64,000 bases of DNA, taken from assembly GCF_009729855.1 (NCBI RefSeq), contig NZ_WODA01000014.1, positions 62,001 to 126,000 on the forward strand, in the 5' to 3' direction. Origin of the DNA: Agromyces luteolus. GTDB lineage: Bacteria > Actinomycetota > Actinomycetes > Actinomycetales > Microbacteriaceae. Below, piece by piece: positions 34,401-43,006 of the stretch. Positions within the stretch are counted from its first letter, which is position 1. Every line of letters begins with the position of its first letter. The notes beneath the pieces were generated by a model, which saw nothing but the letters and a program-made list of their open reading frames with translations, did not search any database and was not told the origin of the DNA. Made by a program: the position numbers and the translations under genes.

Positions 34401-35240
34401 CCCGCCGACCGCGCGGGTCACGTCGCCGCTCGGCGAGTCGTTCCCCTTCGTCGATCCGAACCAGTCGGTGAACAACCGCCAGAAGTTGCGGTTGCCGTAG
34501 CTCGAGCACGAGTCCCCCGTGCCGTAGAGCTTGGCCAGCGCGGCGGCGTTCGGGGTGTAGGGCGTGTAGAGATAGAGCCCCGCGGTCGCCTGGTTCTTGA
34601 TGTAGACGGTCTTCGTGCCGCACGCCGTGTTCGGGTGGTACAGGATCGAGTTGTTCCGTCCGGCCTCGTAGGCGCGCCCGGTCGGGGCCGCCGCGTAGCG
34701 CTTGAACTGGAGCGCCGCGGAGTACACCTGGTTGAAGAATCCGTAGTACTGGCTGTCGCAGTCGGCCGTGTCGGGGCATCCGTAGCCCGTGGCGCTCCGG
34801 TACTGCCGGTCGGTCGGCGAGGAATCGGTGACGAGGCTCTGCTCCTTCTCGAGGAGGACGATGAGCGAGCGGGGGTTGATGCCGCAGACCTGGGCGACGT
34901 CGTAGATGATCTGCGCCGCCGACTGGTTCGACCTCCCCGCGTACGCGCTGCAGCGGCCCGACTCGCCGGGCTTGCTCGTCGTGTTCGTGCGGTAGCTCTT
35001 GAGGCACGTCGGACCGGAGGTCGCGGCGCAGGTCGGAACCCGCGCGTTGAGGAACGACTGGATCGCGGAGACGCTCATGGTCGACCGGTCGTAGAAGACC
35101 TGGTCGCTGATGATCATGCCGGGATCGAAGTCGCGCGCATCCGCCGCCGCGGCCGTCGAGTCGCTCGAGACGGCGTCGACCACCGTCACGCCGCCGACGG
35201 CGACGAGGGCGGCGACGACCGCGAGCACGATTCGCTTCAT
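33189..35240 (-). CDS. Secreted protein with four carboxy-terminal repeats
   Basis: A 683-residue exported protein. Residues 1-25 form a signal sequence (KRIVLAVVAALVAVGGVTVV). Residues 38-285 are a domain widespread in actinobacterial secreted proteins, often labelled hemagglutinin-like (MIISDQVFYDRSTMSVSAIQ; GINPRSLIVLLEKEQSLVT; GYGCPDTADCDSQYYGFFNQ) with several Cys pairs. Four repeats of about 97-107 residues follow, each with PIRVHVYVDG (one copy PIRVHLYVDG) and a VCVYAIN-type strand. The KEQS motif looks like a lysozyme-like active site, but this is inference. No sorting signal or anchor is visible. It is coupled to the upstream lipoprotein gene by a four-base overlap. Confidence 0.88.
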   Translation of the reverse strand: MKRIVLAVVAALVAVGGVTVVDAVSSDSTAAAADARDFDPGMIISDQVFYDRSTMSVSAIQSFLNARVPTCAATSGPTCLKSYRTNTTSKPGESGRCSAYAGRSNQSAAQIIYDVAQVCGINPRSLIVLLEKEQSLVTDSSPTDRQYRSATGYGCPDTADCDSQYYGFFNQVYSAALQFKRYAAAPTGRAYEAGRNNSILYHPNTACGTKTVYIKNQATAGLYLYTPYTPNAAALAKLYGTGDSCSSYGNRNFWRLFTDWFGSTKGNDSPSGDVTRAVGGYRAIEVSGTASDPNSSSPIRVHVYVDGVGKASVVADRSTSTGANGFTARVGGLDPGVRSVCVFGINVGAGSNTLLRCVRVAIPSANPFGVIDEAAGAPGQFTFRGWAIDPDTVDPIRVHVYVDGVGRASIAADGVKAGLDGAKPGFGDRHGFAGTIGGVTPGAHTVCVYAINVLAGSNTRIGCDRVSMPSGSPTGAFESAVAPDVGVIDVTGWAYDPDVVDPIRVHLYVDGRGWASIAADVERTSPTWPGYGTAHGFSTRLSGLAPGSHRVCAYAINVGAGGNAGLGCIDVTMPQGSPKIWVDEAAAGSAPGTAFVRGWAFDPDTIDPIRVHVYVDGVGAASVEASLVKEGLGDVFPGIGDLHGFRADLAGLGPGAHSICVYAINKAGPGSTTSAGCRTVTVP

Positions 35241-35689
35241 TCCGGGACCTCCACCGTCGCCTCGTCGCTCCGCGCGTCGCCGTATCGCAGGACGATCGTC
35301 CATGCTCCCGGCCCGAGCTCATCCCCGGGGACGAACACGGAACCGCAGTCGAGGCTGCTCGGACCGGGCTGCGGCGTCGCCGTCCGCGAGACGGCGGCGC
35401 CGTCGATCGAGAACTCGAACTCGCAGTCGACGGCGTCGTCGAGGGAGCCGTCGACGAGGCCGGACGCGATCACCTCGCCCGAGGGTTCGTTCCACTCGAC
35501 GTGCGTGAGCAACGGCGTCGCCGTCGGTGCGCCCGTCGGCGGCGACGTCGGATCGGGCGACGCCGTCTCGACCGAACCGGGGGTGGAGGGCGTCGGCCCT
35601 CCACCGGGCCCGGACACGCCGCAGGCCGCCATCGTCGCGAGGCATGCCGCGGCGACCAGTACCGCGATGGCCGAGTCCGTCGCACGCAT
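35237..35689 (-). CDS. Small putative lipoprotein
   Basis: A 150-residue protein. The hydrophobic N-terminus ends in ATMAAC at about residue 23, an acceptable though not ideal lipobox. A Pro/Thr/Ser-rich linker (PTPSTPGSVETASPDPTSPP) leads to a small beta-rich domain. GGAGGGGG lies five bases before ATG 35689 and TAGCCT lies upstream. It overlaps the secreted repeat protein gene by four bases. The pair may form a surface complex; function is unknown. Confidence 0.8.
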   Translation of the reverse strand: MRATDSAIAVLVAAACLATMAACGVSGPGGGPTPSTPGSVETASPDPTSPPTGAPTATPLLTHVEWNEPSGEVIASGLVDGSLDDAVDCEFEFSIDGAAVSRTATPQPGPSSLDCGSVFVPGDELGPGAWTIVLRYGDARSDEATVEVPE

Positions 35690-35726
35690 GGACGCCCCCT
35701 CCCGCTCGCACGCCGTCCGCGCGGTC

Positions 35727-35732
35727 AGGCTA
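35727..35732 (-). promoter_or_regulatory. -10 of the lipoprotein-repeat protein operon
   Basis: TAGCCT on the minus strand; predicted leader of about 31 bases with a strong ribosome site. Confidence 0.5.
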
Positions 35733-35779
35733 GCCGCGATGCGAGCCGGCGCGGGGAGGCCACGCCCGGGCCGCCGGGC

Positions 35780-38614
35780 TCAGTCCGACTGCCCCGGGGA
35801 GCGCCGCCTCGACCGGAACCACCAGGCGCCGTACCCCGCCGCCAGTCCGAGCAGGGTGATGAGCGTCGCGATCGTGCCGGCCGCCAATCCCGGGGGCGAG
35901 TACGAGAGGACCACCTCGTGCTGCCCCTCGTCGAGCGCGACCGCGGCCGCGACGTGGTCCGCCGCGATCATCTCGACCGGCTCGCCGTCGACCGTGGCCG
36001 ACCAGCCCGGGCGCCGGAAGGAGTCCTCGACCACGAGGAGCCCGTCGCCGTCCTCGACGACGACCCGGAACTGCTGCCGATCCGTCGAACCGGAGTCGAC
36101 GACCTCGATGGCGGCGTTCGAGCCGGAGTCGACCGACGCCGATGGCGCCTCGTCGAGCACGGCCGTGGCAGCCCCCAGGCTCCCGGAGGCGAGGAGCTCG
36201 ACGCGCGCGTCGGAATCCTCCTCGACGACGGCATCGTCGGCCCAGTGCACGCGCTCCGCGGCGTCCTGTCGCTCCAGGATGGTGGCGTCGCCGGTGTGCA
36301 CGATCCGCAGACCGTCGTCGGCGGGCCGGATGACGTCGACGGCGAGGTCCGCGTCCGCGGAGCTCGCGACGCGGTACTCCGAGTCGGCCCCCTCGATCGT
36401 GAGGCGCGCGAACCACTCCGCGTCATCGGCGAGGTCCTCGCCCATGACGGCGATCGATCGCGTCCCGGAGGTCGCGGGAATCCAGGTGGACGTCTCCGTC
36501 AGCACCGATCCCGACGCGGCGTCCACGATCTCGACCACGAGTCGGATGCCGTCGGCGGAGGATGCGACCCCCTCGTCGATCGTGTAGGCGACGCCGCGGA
36601 CCGGACCGCGTTGCACTCCGCTCTCGAAGCTGCCCTCGCCGGCGGTCCGGACGCCGCCGACGCGCGTGCCGGCGTCCACGTCGCCCGGAAGGGCGACCCC
36701 GGGGTCGACGACGAGGTACCGGACGGCGAGGCGATCCAGCACGGCCGAGCGCCCGTACTCCCCGAGCCGGTCCGACGGCAGGCTCGAGTACGTCGGGCTC
36801 TGCAGCGCACGGTCGTCGACCGCGAGCATCAGGTCCTTCCACTGCGGCGTCATGAACGCGTGACCGCCCACCGCACGCTGCCGGTACAGCGAACTGGAAC
36901 CCGGCAGCGTCACCTGTCCGACCGATGCGTAGCGGCCCTCTCCGAGGTTGTCGTCCAGGAACTCGTGCGTCGGACTGCTCGGGTAGAACGTCGAGGTCTC
37001 GGACTTCGGCCACCACGCCGACGCGACGAGGGTCGCCGGAACCACCAGCACGATCGGGATGACCACCGCCGCGATCACCCGGAAGGTCGCACGACGCCAG
37101 AAGTAGGTCAGCACGACCATCGCGACCGCGAGCAGCGCGGTGATCGCGATCGCCGCGACCTGGTGCCGGACCTCGCCGAGTCGTTCGCCCGGGACCCGGC
37201 GGAGTGCGTAGAGCACGATGCCGATCGCGCCGAGCGCGAGCAGGGTGGGCACGGCGAGGCGGAGGGTGAGCGCGAGCCGGCCGCGCAGGCCGGCGCTCGC
37301 CCAGGTCTGCCGCAGGTCGGCCCCGGGAGCATCCGACGACAGCATCCGGTCGAACCCGATCGCGGCGAGGATCGCCGCACTGAAGCCGACGATCACGCGC
37401 AGGCGGCCGACCGGGTTGTTCGAGAAGATCGGCAGCTCCTGCGCCATGCCGAGCAGCGGTCCCCCCACGTAGACGAGCACGACGGAGACGCCGAGCGCGA
37501 CGGCGAAGAAGATCGCGACACCCCGCTGCCGCGCCGCGCCGCGCCGGAACAGCGCGACGGTGGCGAGCAGCACCAGCGCCACGGCGCTCGCGTAGGACAG
37601 GTGCTCGACGGGATGCCCGCCCCAGCTGCCGATCGTCGGTCCGCCGTTGATGTCGGGCACGAGCGCGGAGGCGAGATCCTCGATGGGCAGGTGGGATTCG
37701 GGCGACTGGCGCCTGATCGACAGGTCGATGACGTTGAGCGCATTGACCGCGAACGGCACGAGTTGCCACGCCGAGAGCAGCAGGCCCAGCAGCACGCCGC
37801 CGGCCGAGACGAGCCCGGAGCGGATGACGGCCCGCACGCCGGAACGCATCGACAGCGCGCGCACGATGACGTAGGCGCCGCCGAGGTAGAGGGCGTACCC
37901 GGCGATGGCGGGGAACCCGCCGAGCATCATGCCCGCGACGGCCACCCCGACCGGCAGGATGTCGCGCAGGCGCGCCTCGACGGCGGCGCGCTCCAGTGCC
38001 CAGAAGAGCAGGGGGATGAAGGCGGCCACCCGGTTCTGGGGCCAGTTGGTCCACGCGATCATGAACCCCGACGCCGCGAACAGGATGCTCGCCACGGGCC
38101 AGGTCTCCTGCCGGATCCCGAGCCGGCGCAGGAAGAGGGACATGCCGAGGGTGATGAGCGCGATCTCGAGGAGCTTGACGAACGCGGGCGCCAGCGCGCC
38201 GGGGAGGACCCACCACGGAAGCGAGAGCGGCGAGTACACGCCGAAGTTCGGCAGTCCGCCCAGCTCGGCGCCGCCCGCGACGTAGGGGTTCCATCCCGCG
38301 GGGCTGCCGGCTCGCACGGAGTCGACGAACAGGAGGGTCTGCGGCGCGATCGTGTCGATCGTGTCGCCGATGAGCCGGTTCGTGATCGGCGACATGTCGG
38401 CGAGCTCGGACTGCCACGGGGGCACCGCGGCCAGGAACTGCGTGCCGAGGAAGGTCCCGATGCCGACGAGCGGGAGTCCGATGCTGAGCACCGTGAACAG
38501 CACGAGCGCGCCCCAGGCCACGACGAGCCCCCAGGGGACGCTCGCGAGACGGGTGAGGATCGCGGGCGCGCCCGATGACGGGCGTCGGCGGTGCGGGGGC
38601 GTGGCCGTCGACAC
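35780..38614 (-). CDS. YfhO-family membrane protein
   Basis: A 944-residue protein of the YfhO type, with about 13 membrane segments in the first 560 residues, a large extracytoplasmic beta-rich domain and one last membrane segment near residue 920. YfhO proteins are GT-C-like enzymes; Bacillus and Listeria relatives add sugars to wall or lipoteichoic polymers. The first periplasmic loop carries LAAVPPWQSELADMSPITNR in the place of the usual acidic motif. GTG 38614 has AAGGAGAG six bases upstream. A TAGAAT -10 precedes it. It shares a divergent region with a polyprenyl-phosphate glycosyltransferase gene, which could make its donor. Confidence 0.9.
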   Translation of the reverse strand: MSTATPPHRRRPSSGAPAILTRLASVPWGLVVAWGALVLFTVLSIGLPLVGIGTFLGTQFLAAVPPWQSELADMSPITNRLIGDTIDTIAPQTLLFVDSVRAGSPAGWNPYVAGGAELGGLPNFGVYSPLSLPWWVLPGALAPAFVKLLEIALITLGMSLFLRRLGIRQETWPVASILFAASGFMIAWTNWPQNRVAAFIPLLFWALERAAVEARLRDILPVGVAVAGMMLGGFPAIAGYALYLGGAYVIVRALSMRSGVRAVIRSGLVSAGGVLLGLLLSAWQLVPFAVNALNVIDLSIRRQSPESHLPIEDLASALVPDINGGPTIGSWGGHPVEHLSYASAVALVLLATVALFRRGAARQRGVAIFFAVALGVSVVLVYVGGPLLGMAQELPIFSNNPVGRLRVIVGFSAAILAAIGFDRMLSSDAPGADLRQTWASAGLRGRLALTLRLAVPTLLALGAIGIVLYALRRVPGERLGEVRHQVAAIAITALLAVAMVVLTYFWRRATFRVIAAVVIPIVLVVPATLVASAWWPKSETSTFYPSSPTHEFLDDNLGEGRYASVGQVTLPGSSSLYRQRAVGGHAFMTPQWKDLMLAVDDRALQSPTYSSLPSDRLGEYGRSAVLDRLAVRYLVVDPGVALPGDVDAGTRVGGVRTAGEGSFESGVQRGPVRGVAYTIDEGVASSADGIRLVVEIVDAASGSVLTETSTWIPATSGTRSIAVMGEDLADDAEWFARLTIEGADSEYRVASSADADLAVDVIRPADDGLRIVHTGDATILERQDAAERVHWADDAVVEEDSDARVELLASGSLGAATAVLDEAPSASVDSGSNAAIEVVDSGSTDRQQFRVVVEDGDGLLVVEDSFRRPGWSATVDGEPVEMIAADHVAAAVALDEGQHEVVLSYSPPGLAAGTIATLITLLGLAAGYGAWWFRSRRRSPGQSD

Positions 38615-38641
38615 ATTCTCTCCTTGGTGGGGGACCGGGTC

Positions 38642-38647
38642 ATTCTA
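38642..38647 (-). promoter_or_regulatory. -10 of the YfhO gene
   Basis: TAGAAT on the minus strand, predicted leader about 21 bases with an AAGGAGAG ribosome site. Confidence 0.55.
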
Positions 38648-38694
38648 CGGACACGCGGCGGGGAGGAGGCGGCGAGCCCGTCCCCGTGAACTGA

Positions 38695-38717
38695 GATAAT
38701 GACGTGCACATCACGTC
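38695..38717 (+). promoter_or_regulatory. Promoter and inverted repeat of the 38751 glycosyltransferase
   Basis: GATAAT at 38695-38700 is a good -10. Directly after it GACGTG-N5-CACGTC (38701-38717) forms an inverted repeat across the predicted transcription start, a position suited to an operator or a 5' hairpin. Confidence 0.5.
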
Positions 38718-38750
38718 GGTGTGCGTGCCGCGTCCCCACCAGAGAGCCCC

Positions 38751-39692
38751 ATGAAGGTATTCGTCCAGATCCCCTGCCTGAACGAGGAGGAGACCCTCCC
38801 CGCAGTGCTGAAGTCCATCCCCCGCGAGATCCCGGGCGTCGACGAGGTCGAGATCCTCGTCATCGACGACGGGTCGACCGATCGGACGGTCGAGGTCGCC
38901 AAGGAGCTCGGCGTCACGCACTTCGTCCGGCACGCCCGCAACATGGGGCTGGCACGGTCGTTCGCCGACGGCGTCGACTACGCGCTCCTGCACGGTGCCG
39001 ATGTCGTCGTCAACACCGACGGCGACAACCAGTACCCGCAGGCGCGGATCGCCGACCTCGTCCAGCCGATCATCGAGCGCCGGGCCGAGATCGTGGTGGC
39101 GGACCGCCAGACGCAGAAGGTGGAGCACTTCTCACGGTTCAAGAAGGTCATGCAGCGCTTCGGCAGCTGGGTGGTCAACAAGGCCGCCGGAACCGACCTC
39201 CCGGATGCGGCGAGCGGCTTCCGCGCCTACTCGAAGGAGTCGCTGATCCGGCTGAACGTCGTCACGAGGTTCAGCTACACCATGGAGACCATCATCCAGG
39301 CGGGGTACAAGCGCCTCGCGATCACGAGCATCCCGATCGAGACGAACCCGAAGACCCGCGAGTCGCGGCTCTTCAAGAACATCTGGCAGCACATGGCGCT
39401 GTCCGGATCCGCGATCGTCCGTGCCTACCTCATGTACCGCCCGTACATCGTGTTCGCCTCGCTGGGCGCGATCCTCGCCGTGCTCGCGCTCATCCCGTTC
39501 GTCCGCTACCTCACGCTGCTGGCGCTCGAGGTCCAGGGCGATCACATCCAGTCCCTCCTCATCGGCGCGATCCTGGCGACCGGTGCCCTGCTGTCGTTCG
39601 CGCTCGGCGTCATCGCCGACCTCACGAGGATCAACCGATCACTCAGCGAGGACTCGCTCGACCTGCTCAAGCGGCAACGGTACGGTCGCTAG
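38751..39692 (+). CDS. Polyprenyl-phosphate GT2 (DPM/GtrB type)
   Basis: A 313-residue protein. GT2 domain: FVQIPCLNEEETLPAVLKSIPR, VIDDGSTDRTVEVA, NTDGDNQYPQARI (metal site), LPDAASGFRAYSKESL. Two C-terminal membrane segments (about 230-300) follow. This is the plan of enzymes that transfer a sugar to polyprenyl phosphate to feed GT-C transferases such as the divergent YfhO protein. ATG 38751 has only a weak AGAGAG ribosome site. The stop lies two bases from the epimerase start. Confidence 0.92.
   Translation: MKVFVQIPCLNEEETLPAVLKSIPREIPGVDEVEILVIDDGSTDRTVEVAKELGVTHFVRHARNMGLARSFADGVDYALLHGADVVVNTDGDNQYPQARIADLVQPIIERRAEIVVADRQTQKVEHFSRFKKVMQRFGSWVVNKAAGTDLPDAASGFRAYSKESLIRLNVVTRFSYTMETIIQAGYKRLAITSIPIETNPKTRESRLFKNIWQHMALSGSAIVRAYLMYRPYIVFASLGAILAVLALIPFVRYLTLLALEVQGDHIQSLLIGAILATGALLSFALGVIADLTRINRSLSEDSLDLLKRQRYGR
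39681..39686 (+). promoter_or_regulatory. Internal -10 of leaderless epimerase gene
   Basis: TACGGT inside the last codons of the preceding gene, seven bases before GTG 39694. It would allow the epimerase to be made without read-through. Confidence 0.45.
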
Positions 39693-39693
39693 C

Positions 39694-40614
39694 GTGCGGG
39701 CCCTCGTCGTCGGGGCGAACGGATTCCTCGGCTCCCACCTGGTCGACGCCCTCGCCGTGCGCGGGCACGACGTGACCGCGTTCGACCGGTTCAGCACCGA
39801 CCGCCGCGCGTTCGACGCCGACGTGCCGGTCGTCCGCGGGGACTTCACGGACACCGAGGCCGTCGCGCGAGCGGTCTCGGGACACGATCGGGTCTTCCAC
39901 TTCGTGTCCTCGACGACGCCCGCGACCGCCGGCAGCGATCCCGTCCTGGACGTGCGGGGCAACGTCATCCCCTCGATCGCGCTGCTTCGCGCGTGCGCCG
40001 AGCAGGGCGTCGAACGGGTCTACTTCGCCTCGTCCGGCGGGGCGGTCTACGGCGACCTCGGCGCCTCGCCGGTCCATGAGGAGCGGTCACCGCACCCCGT
40101 CTCGCCCTACGGAATCGGGAAGCTCACCGTCGAGTCCTACCTCGGCTACTTCGCACGCACGGCGGGGCTCGCCTCGGTGGCGCTGCGGATCTCGAACCCG
40201 TACGGCCCCAGGCAGCGCGCCACCCACGGCCAGGGGCTCATCCCCATCGCCCTCCGCGCGATCGCCGCGGGCGATCCCGTGCTGCGGTTCGGCGACGGAT
40301 CGATGGTCCGCGACTACCTCTACGTCGACGACGCCATCCGCATGATCGGCTCGATCGTGGAGGCCGAGCCGGACCACCTCGTGTACAACATCGGCAGCGG
40401 TCACGGCACGACCGTCAACGAGGTCATCGCGGGCCTGTCCGCGGTGACCGGGATCGACCCCCGCGTCGAGCAGCGCGACCAGCCGCCGACGTTCGTGCAG
40501 GCGTCGGTGCTCGACATCTCCCGGTTCGCCGCCGAGTTCGGCCGGCCGGAGCTCACGCCCCTCCACGAGGGTCTCGAACGGACGTGGGCGGCATTGCGCG
40601 GCCCAGCGGCCTGA
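39694..40614 (+). CDS. NAD-dependent sugar epimerase/dehydratase
   Basis: A 306-residue extended SDR enzyme. The cofactor motif is VVGANGFLGSHL at residues 5-16, the Ser in FASSGGAVYGD (about 105-115) and the catalytic Tyr-x3-Lys in PYGIGK. The RISNPYGPRQ and DGSMVRDYLYVDD motifs resemble UDP-glucose epimerases and dTDP-sugar dehydratases. It probably makes a nucleotide sugar for the locus, but the substrate cannot be assigned. It starts at GTG two bases after the preceding stop. Confidence 0.88.
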   Translation: MRALVVGANGFLGSHLVDALAVRGHDVTAFDRFSTDRRAFDADVPVVRGDFTDTEAVARAVSGHDRVFHFVSSTTPATAGSDPVLDVRGNVIPSIALLRACAEQGVERVYFASSGGAVYGDLGASPVHEERSPHPVSPYGIGKLTVESYLGYFARTAGLASVALRISNPYGPRQRATHGQGLIPIALRAIAAGDPVLRFGDGSMVRDYLYVDDAIRMIGSIVEAEPDHLVYNIGSGHGTTVNEVIAGLSAVTGIDPRVEQRDQPPTFVQASVLDISRFAAEFGRPELTPLHEGLERTWAALRGPAA

Positions 40615-40623
40615 ACCTCGTCG

Positions 40624-41814
40624 TCAGCGCGCGTCGACGCTCGACAGGGTCCCCAGGAGCTCGCGGTACCGGGCGCCGACGGCGTCCGCCGAATACCCCT
40701 CGGCCGTCTCGCGGGCGGCCGCTCCCAGCCGTGCCCGCAGCTCGGGGTCGGCGATCAGCGAGTCGAGCACGGCGGTGAGCCGCTCGGTCTCGCCCGGGGG
40801 CACCAGAACGCCGTTCGTGCCGTCCTCGACGGCTTCGTTGATCCCCGGGACGTCTGATGCGACGATCGTGCATCCGGCCGACATCGCCTCGAGCAGCGCC
40901 ACCGGGAGGCCGTCCTTGTCACCCGAGGCGGCGAGCACCGACGGGAACACCGCGAGGTCGCACGCCGCATAGCGTCGCACGAGTTCCGCGCGACCGAGCT
41001 GCCCTGCGAACGTGACGTCGAGGCCGCGGGCTCGGGCCTCGAGCGAGGCCCGCAACGGACCGTCGCCGACCACGGTGAGCGAGACCGCCGAATCCGTTCC
41101 GAGTCCGCGGAGCGAGTCGAGGAGCACCTCGACGCCCTTCTTCTCGACGAGTCGCCCGACGAACAGGATCCGCGTCCGTCCCGGCTCGGCCGGGACCGCG
41201 GGCGCGGCCTGGACCGCCGAGAGGTCGGCGCCCATCGGGAGGATGCGGACCGCCTCGGGTGCCGCACCGAGCTCGATCACGCGTTCGCGCATCTCCGCGT
41301 TCATCACCGTCACGGCGCGCGCCCAGCGGATCACCCAGGACTTCAGCGCCCGCAGCGGCCGCGCGTTCAGTGCGTAGAGGTCGCCGCCGAGTGTGGTGAG
41401 GAGCGCGGGCGTCCGTCGCAGCGCGACCCGGGCGACGACGCCCTGCGGGATGATCCAGTGGACGTGCGCGACGTCGGGTCGCCAGTCGCGAGCGGCCCGG
41501 CGCGTCGCGAGGAACTGGGCGACGAAGAACGGGACCACCTGCAGCCACCGCGACCGCTTCTCGCGGAGGTTCTCGATGATGGCGCCGTCGGCCAGGCTTT
41601 CCCACCGGCGCGGGAAGTAGCCGTACCGGCGGACCTCGAGCTCGCCCACCCGCTCGCGCGCGGGCGCGCCCGGCACGCGCGGGACGACCACCATGACGTC
41701 GAAGCGCTCGGCCTCGCGCTCGGCGAGGTCCCGGACGAACGCGGGGGTGCCGTCGGAGGCGTGCGCGGGGAAGGTGGACGCGAGGACGAGCAGTCGCGGC
41801 TTCTGGCCAGCCAT
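40624..41814 (-). CDS. GT4 glycosyltransferase
   Basis: A 396-residue GT-B enzyme. LLVLASTFPAHASDGTPAFVRDL starts the acceptor domain, VHWIIPQGVVARVA and GGDLYALNARP follow, and FVGRLVEKKGVEVLLDSL opens the donor domain; FPSVLAASGDKDGLPVALLEAMSAG is the sugar-nucleotide motif. ATG 41814 has GGAGG nine bases upstream. An in-frame ATG 11 codons earlier (41847) has no ribosome site. It is divergent from the LPG-synthase-type gene. Confidence 0.9.
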   Translation of the reverse strand: MAGQKPRLLVLASTFPAHASDGTPAFVRDLAEREAERFDVMVVVPRVPGAPARERVGELEVRRYGYFPRRWESLADGAIIENLREKRSRWLQVVPFFVAQFLATRRAARDWRPDVAHVHWIIPQGVVARVALRRTPALLTTLGGDLYALNARPLRALKSWVIRWARAVTVMNAEMRERVIELGAAPEAVRILPMGADLSAVQAAPAVPAEPGRTRILFVGRLVEKKGVEVLLDSLRGLGTDSAVSLTVVGDGPLRASLEARARGLDVTFAGQLGRAELVRRYAACDLAVFPSVLAASGDKDGLPVALLEAMSAGCTIVASDVPGINEAVEDGTNGVLVPPGETERLTAVLDSLIADPELRARLGAAARETAEGYSADAVGARYRELLGTLSSVDAR

Positions 41815-41872
41815 GTATCGGGACCTCCGGGGTGGGCGTTCGGCCATCGGATTCCGCCGGACGGCCGCAGAC

Positions 41873-41878
41873 AGTCTA
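41873..41878 (-). promoter_or_regulatory. -10 of the 41814 GT4 gene
   Basis: TAGACT on the minus strand, with a predicted leader of about 50 bases that holds the GGAGG site. Confidence 0.5.
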
Positions 41879-41917
41879 CGGATGCCCGAGCTGTGCGAAT
41901 CCGCAGTGCGCATCCGG

Positions 41918-41923
41918 GATAAT
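41918..41923 (+). promoter_or_regulatory. -10 of leaderless LPG-synthase-type gene
   Basis: GATAAT eight bases before ATG 41932, with no ribosome site between them. Confidence 0.55.
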
Positions 41924-41931
41924 CGGTCCGG

Positions 41932-42915
41932 ATGAGCACCCTGTCCCGTTATCGCAAGCCCCTGCAGTACGCCTTCGCCCTCGTGGCACTCGCGGCGATC
42001 GTGTGGATCGTCGCGGCCAACTGGGACGCCTTCTCGAGCGCGGTGCTCGGAATGGATCCGTGGTGGCTGCTGGGATCGCTCGTCGCGGGCGCGGTCGCGG
42101 TCGTGTTCTCGATGCTCGCCTGGCGCTCGGTCGTGATCGCGTTCGGCCACCGGGTGACGCGCGCCGACGCCGCGCGGATCATCTTCATCTCGCAGATCGG
42201 CAAGTACATCCCGGGCGGCGTCTGGCCGATCGTGGCCGGCACGGCCCTGGGCATCCGCGCGGGAATCCCGGGACCCATCACCGCGGCGACGATCCTCGTC
42301 CAGCTCCTGGTGAGCGTCGCCACAGGATCCGTCGCGTCGATCGGCGTCCTGTTCGCGTTCCCGCAGCTGCAGGAGTTCGCCTGGCTCATCTGGGCGGCGG
42401 CGGCGCTCGGCATCGTCCTGCTGCTGCCCCCGGTGATGGAGCGGTGGCTCCGTTGGGGGTTCCGATTGATCCGGCGCGCATCGACGCTTCCCGAGTCGAT
42501 CGGCGCGGCACCGCTCGGTGCCGCGACGCTGTGGTCGTTCGCCAGCTGGGCGGCGTTCGGCGTGCACCTGTGGTGCGTGGTCTCGGCGACGGTCGGACCC
42601 GATCCCGCGCTGATCCTCATCTCGGTGTCGGCGTTCGCCTTCGCCTGGGTGGTCGGGTTCCTGTTCATCATCGCGCCCGCCGGCGCCGGGGTCCGGGAAC
42701 TCGTCCTCGGCGTCGTGCTGGCCTCCAGCGTCGGGTCGGCGGCGTTGCTCGGCATCGTGATCGTCAGTCGCATGATGCTCCTCGTCGTCGATCTCGCCAT
42801 GTTCGGGGGTGCGCTCCTCTCGGCCCGGCGCGAGACCGGGGGCGATCCGGCCGCGCTCCCGGACCGACCCGGACCGCGCAGCCCCGACGCACCCGCCGGT
42901 GCGCCCGCGGACTAG
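41932..42915 (+). CDS. Lysylphosphatidylglycerol synthase-type (UPF0104/AglD) membrane protein
   Basis: A 327-residue protein with about eight membrane segments and the family motifs FISQIGKYIPGGVWPIVAGTALGIR and IIAPAGAGVRELVLGVVLA. It has only the flippase-like membrane domain and no aminoacyl-transfer domain, so it does not add lysine to lipid. Relatives are common in surface-glycan loci, where they are thought to flip or handle lipid-linked sugars. A gap of 91 bases follows before the next gene. Confidence 0.87.
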   Translation: MSTLSRYRKPLQYAFALVALAAIVWIVAANWDAFSSAVLGMDPWWLLGSLVAGAVAVVFSMLAWRSVVIAFGHRVTRADAARIIFISQIGKYIPGGVWPIVAGTALGIRAGIPGPITAATILVQLLVSVATGSVASIGVLFAFPQLQEFAWLIWAAAALGIVLLLPPVMERWLRWGFRLIRRASTLPESIGAAPLGAATLWSFASWAAFGVHLWCVVSATVGPDPALILISVSAFAFAWVVGFLFIIAPAGAGVRELVLGVVLASSVGSAALLGIVIVSRMMLLVVDLAMFGGALLSARRETGGDPAALPDRPGPRSPDAPAGAPAD

Positions 42916-43006
42916 CGGCGCGACCCCCGCCGGGAGGCCGAGGTTCGCCCTCTCCCACCGGGTGTGGAAGGATCGAGTACCCGCCCCGCACACCCGAGAG
43001 CCCTGA

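Noticed and set aside
33115-35322. Minus-strand extension of the DUF2142 frame to 1268 residues
   Set aside because: The first 735 residues are antisense-like Arg-rich sequence out of frame with the secreted protein gene; the GTG 33114 start has a ribosome site and -10.
33105-36587. Plus-strand open frame of 1160 codons
   Set aside because: It lies antisense to the secreted repeat protein, lipoprotein and YfhO genes; its own repeats are the mirror of the real repeat protein and no domain is recognisable.
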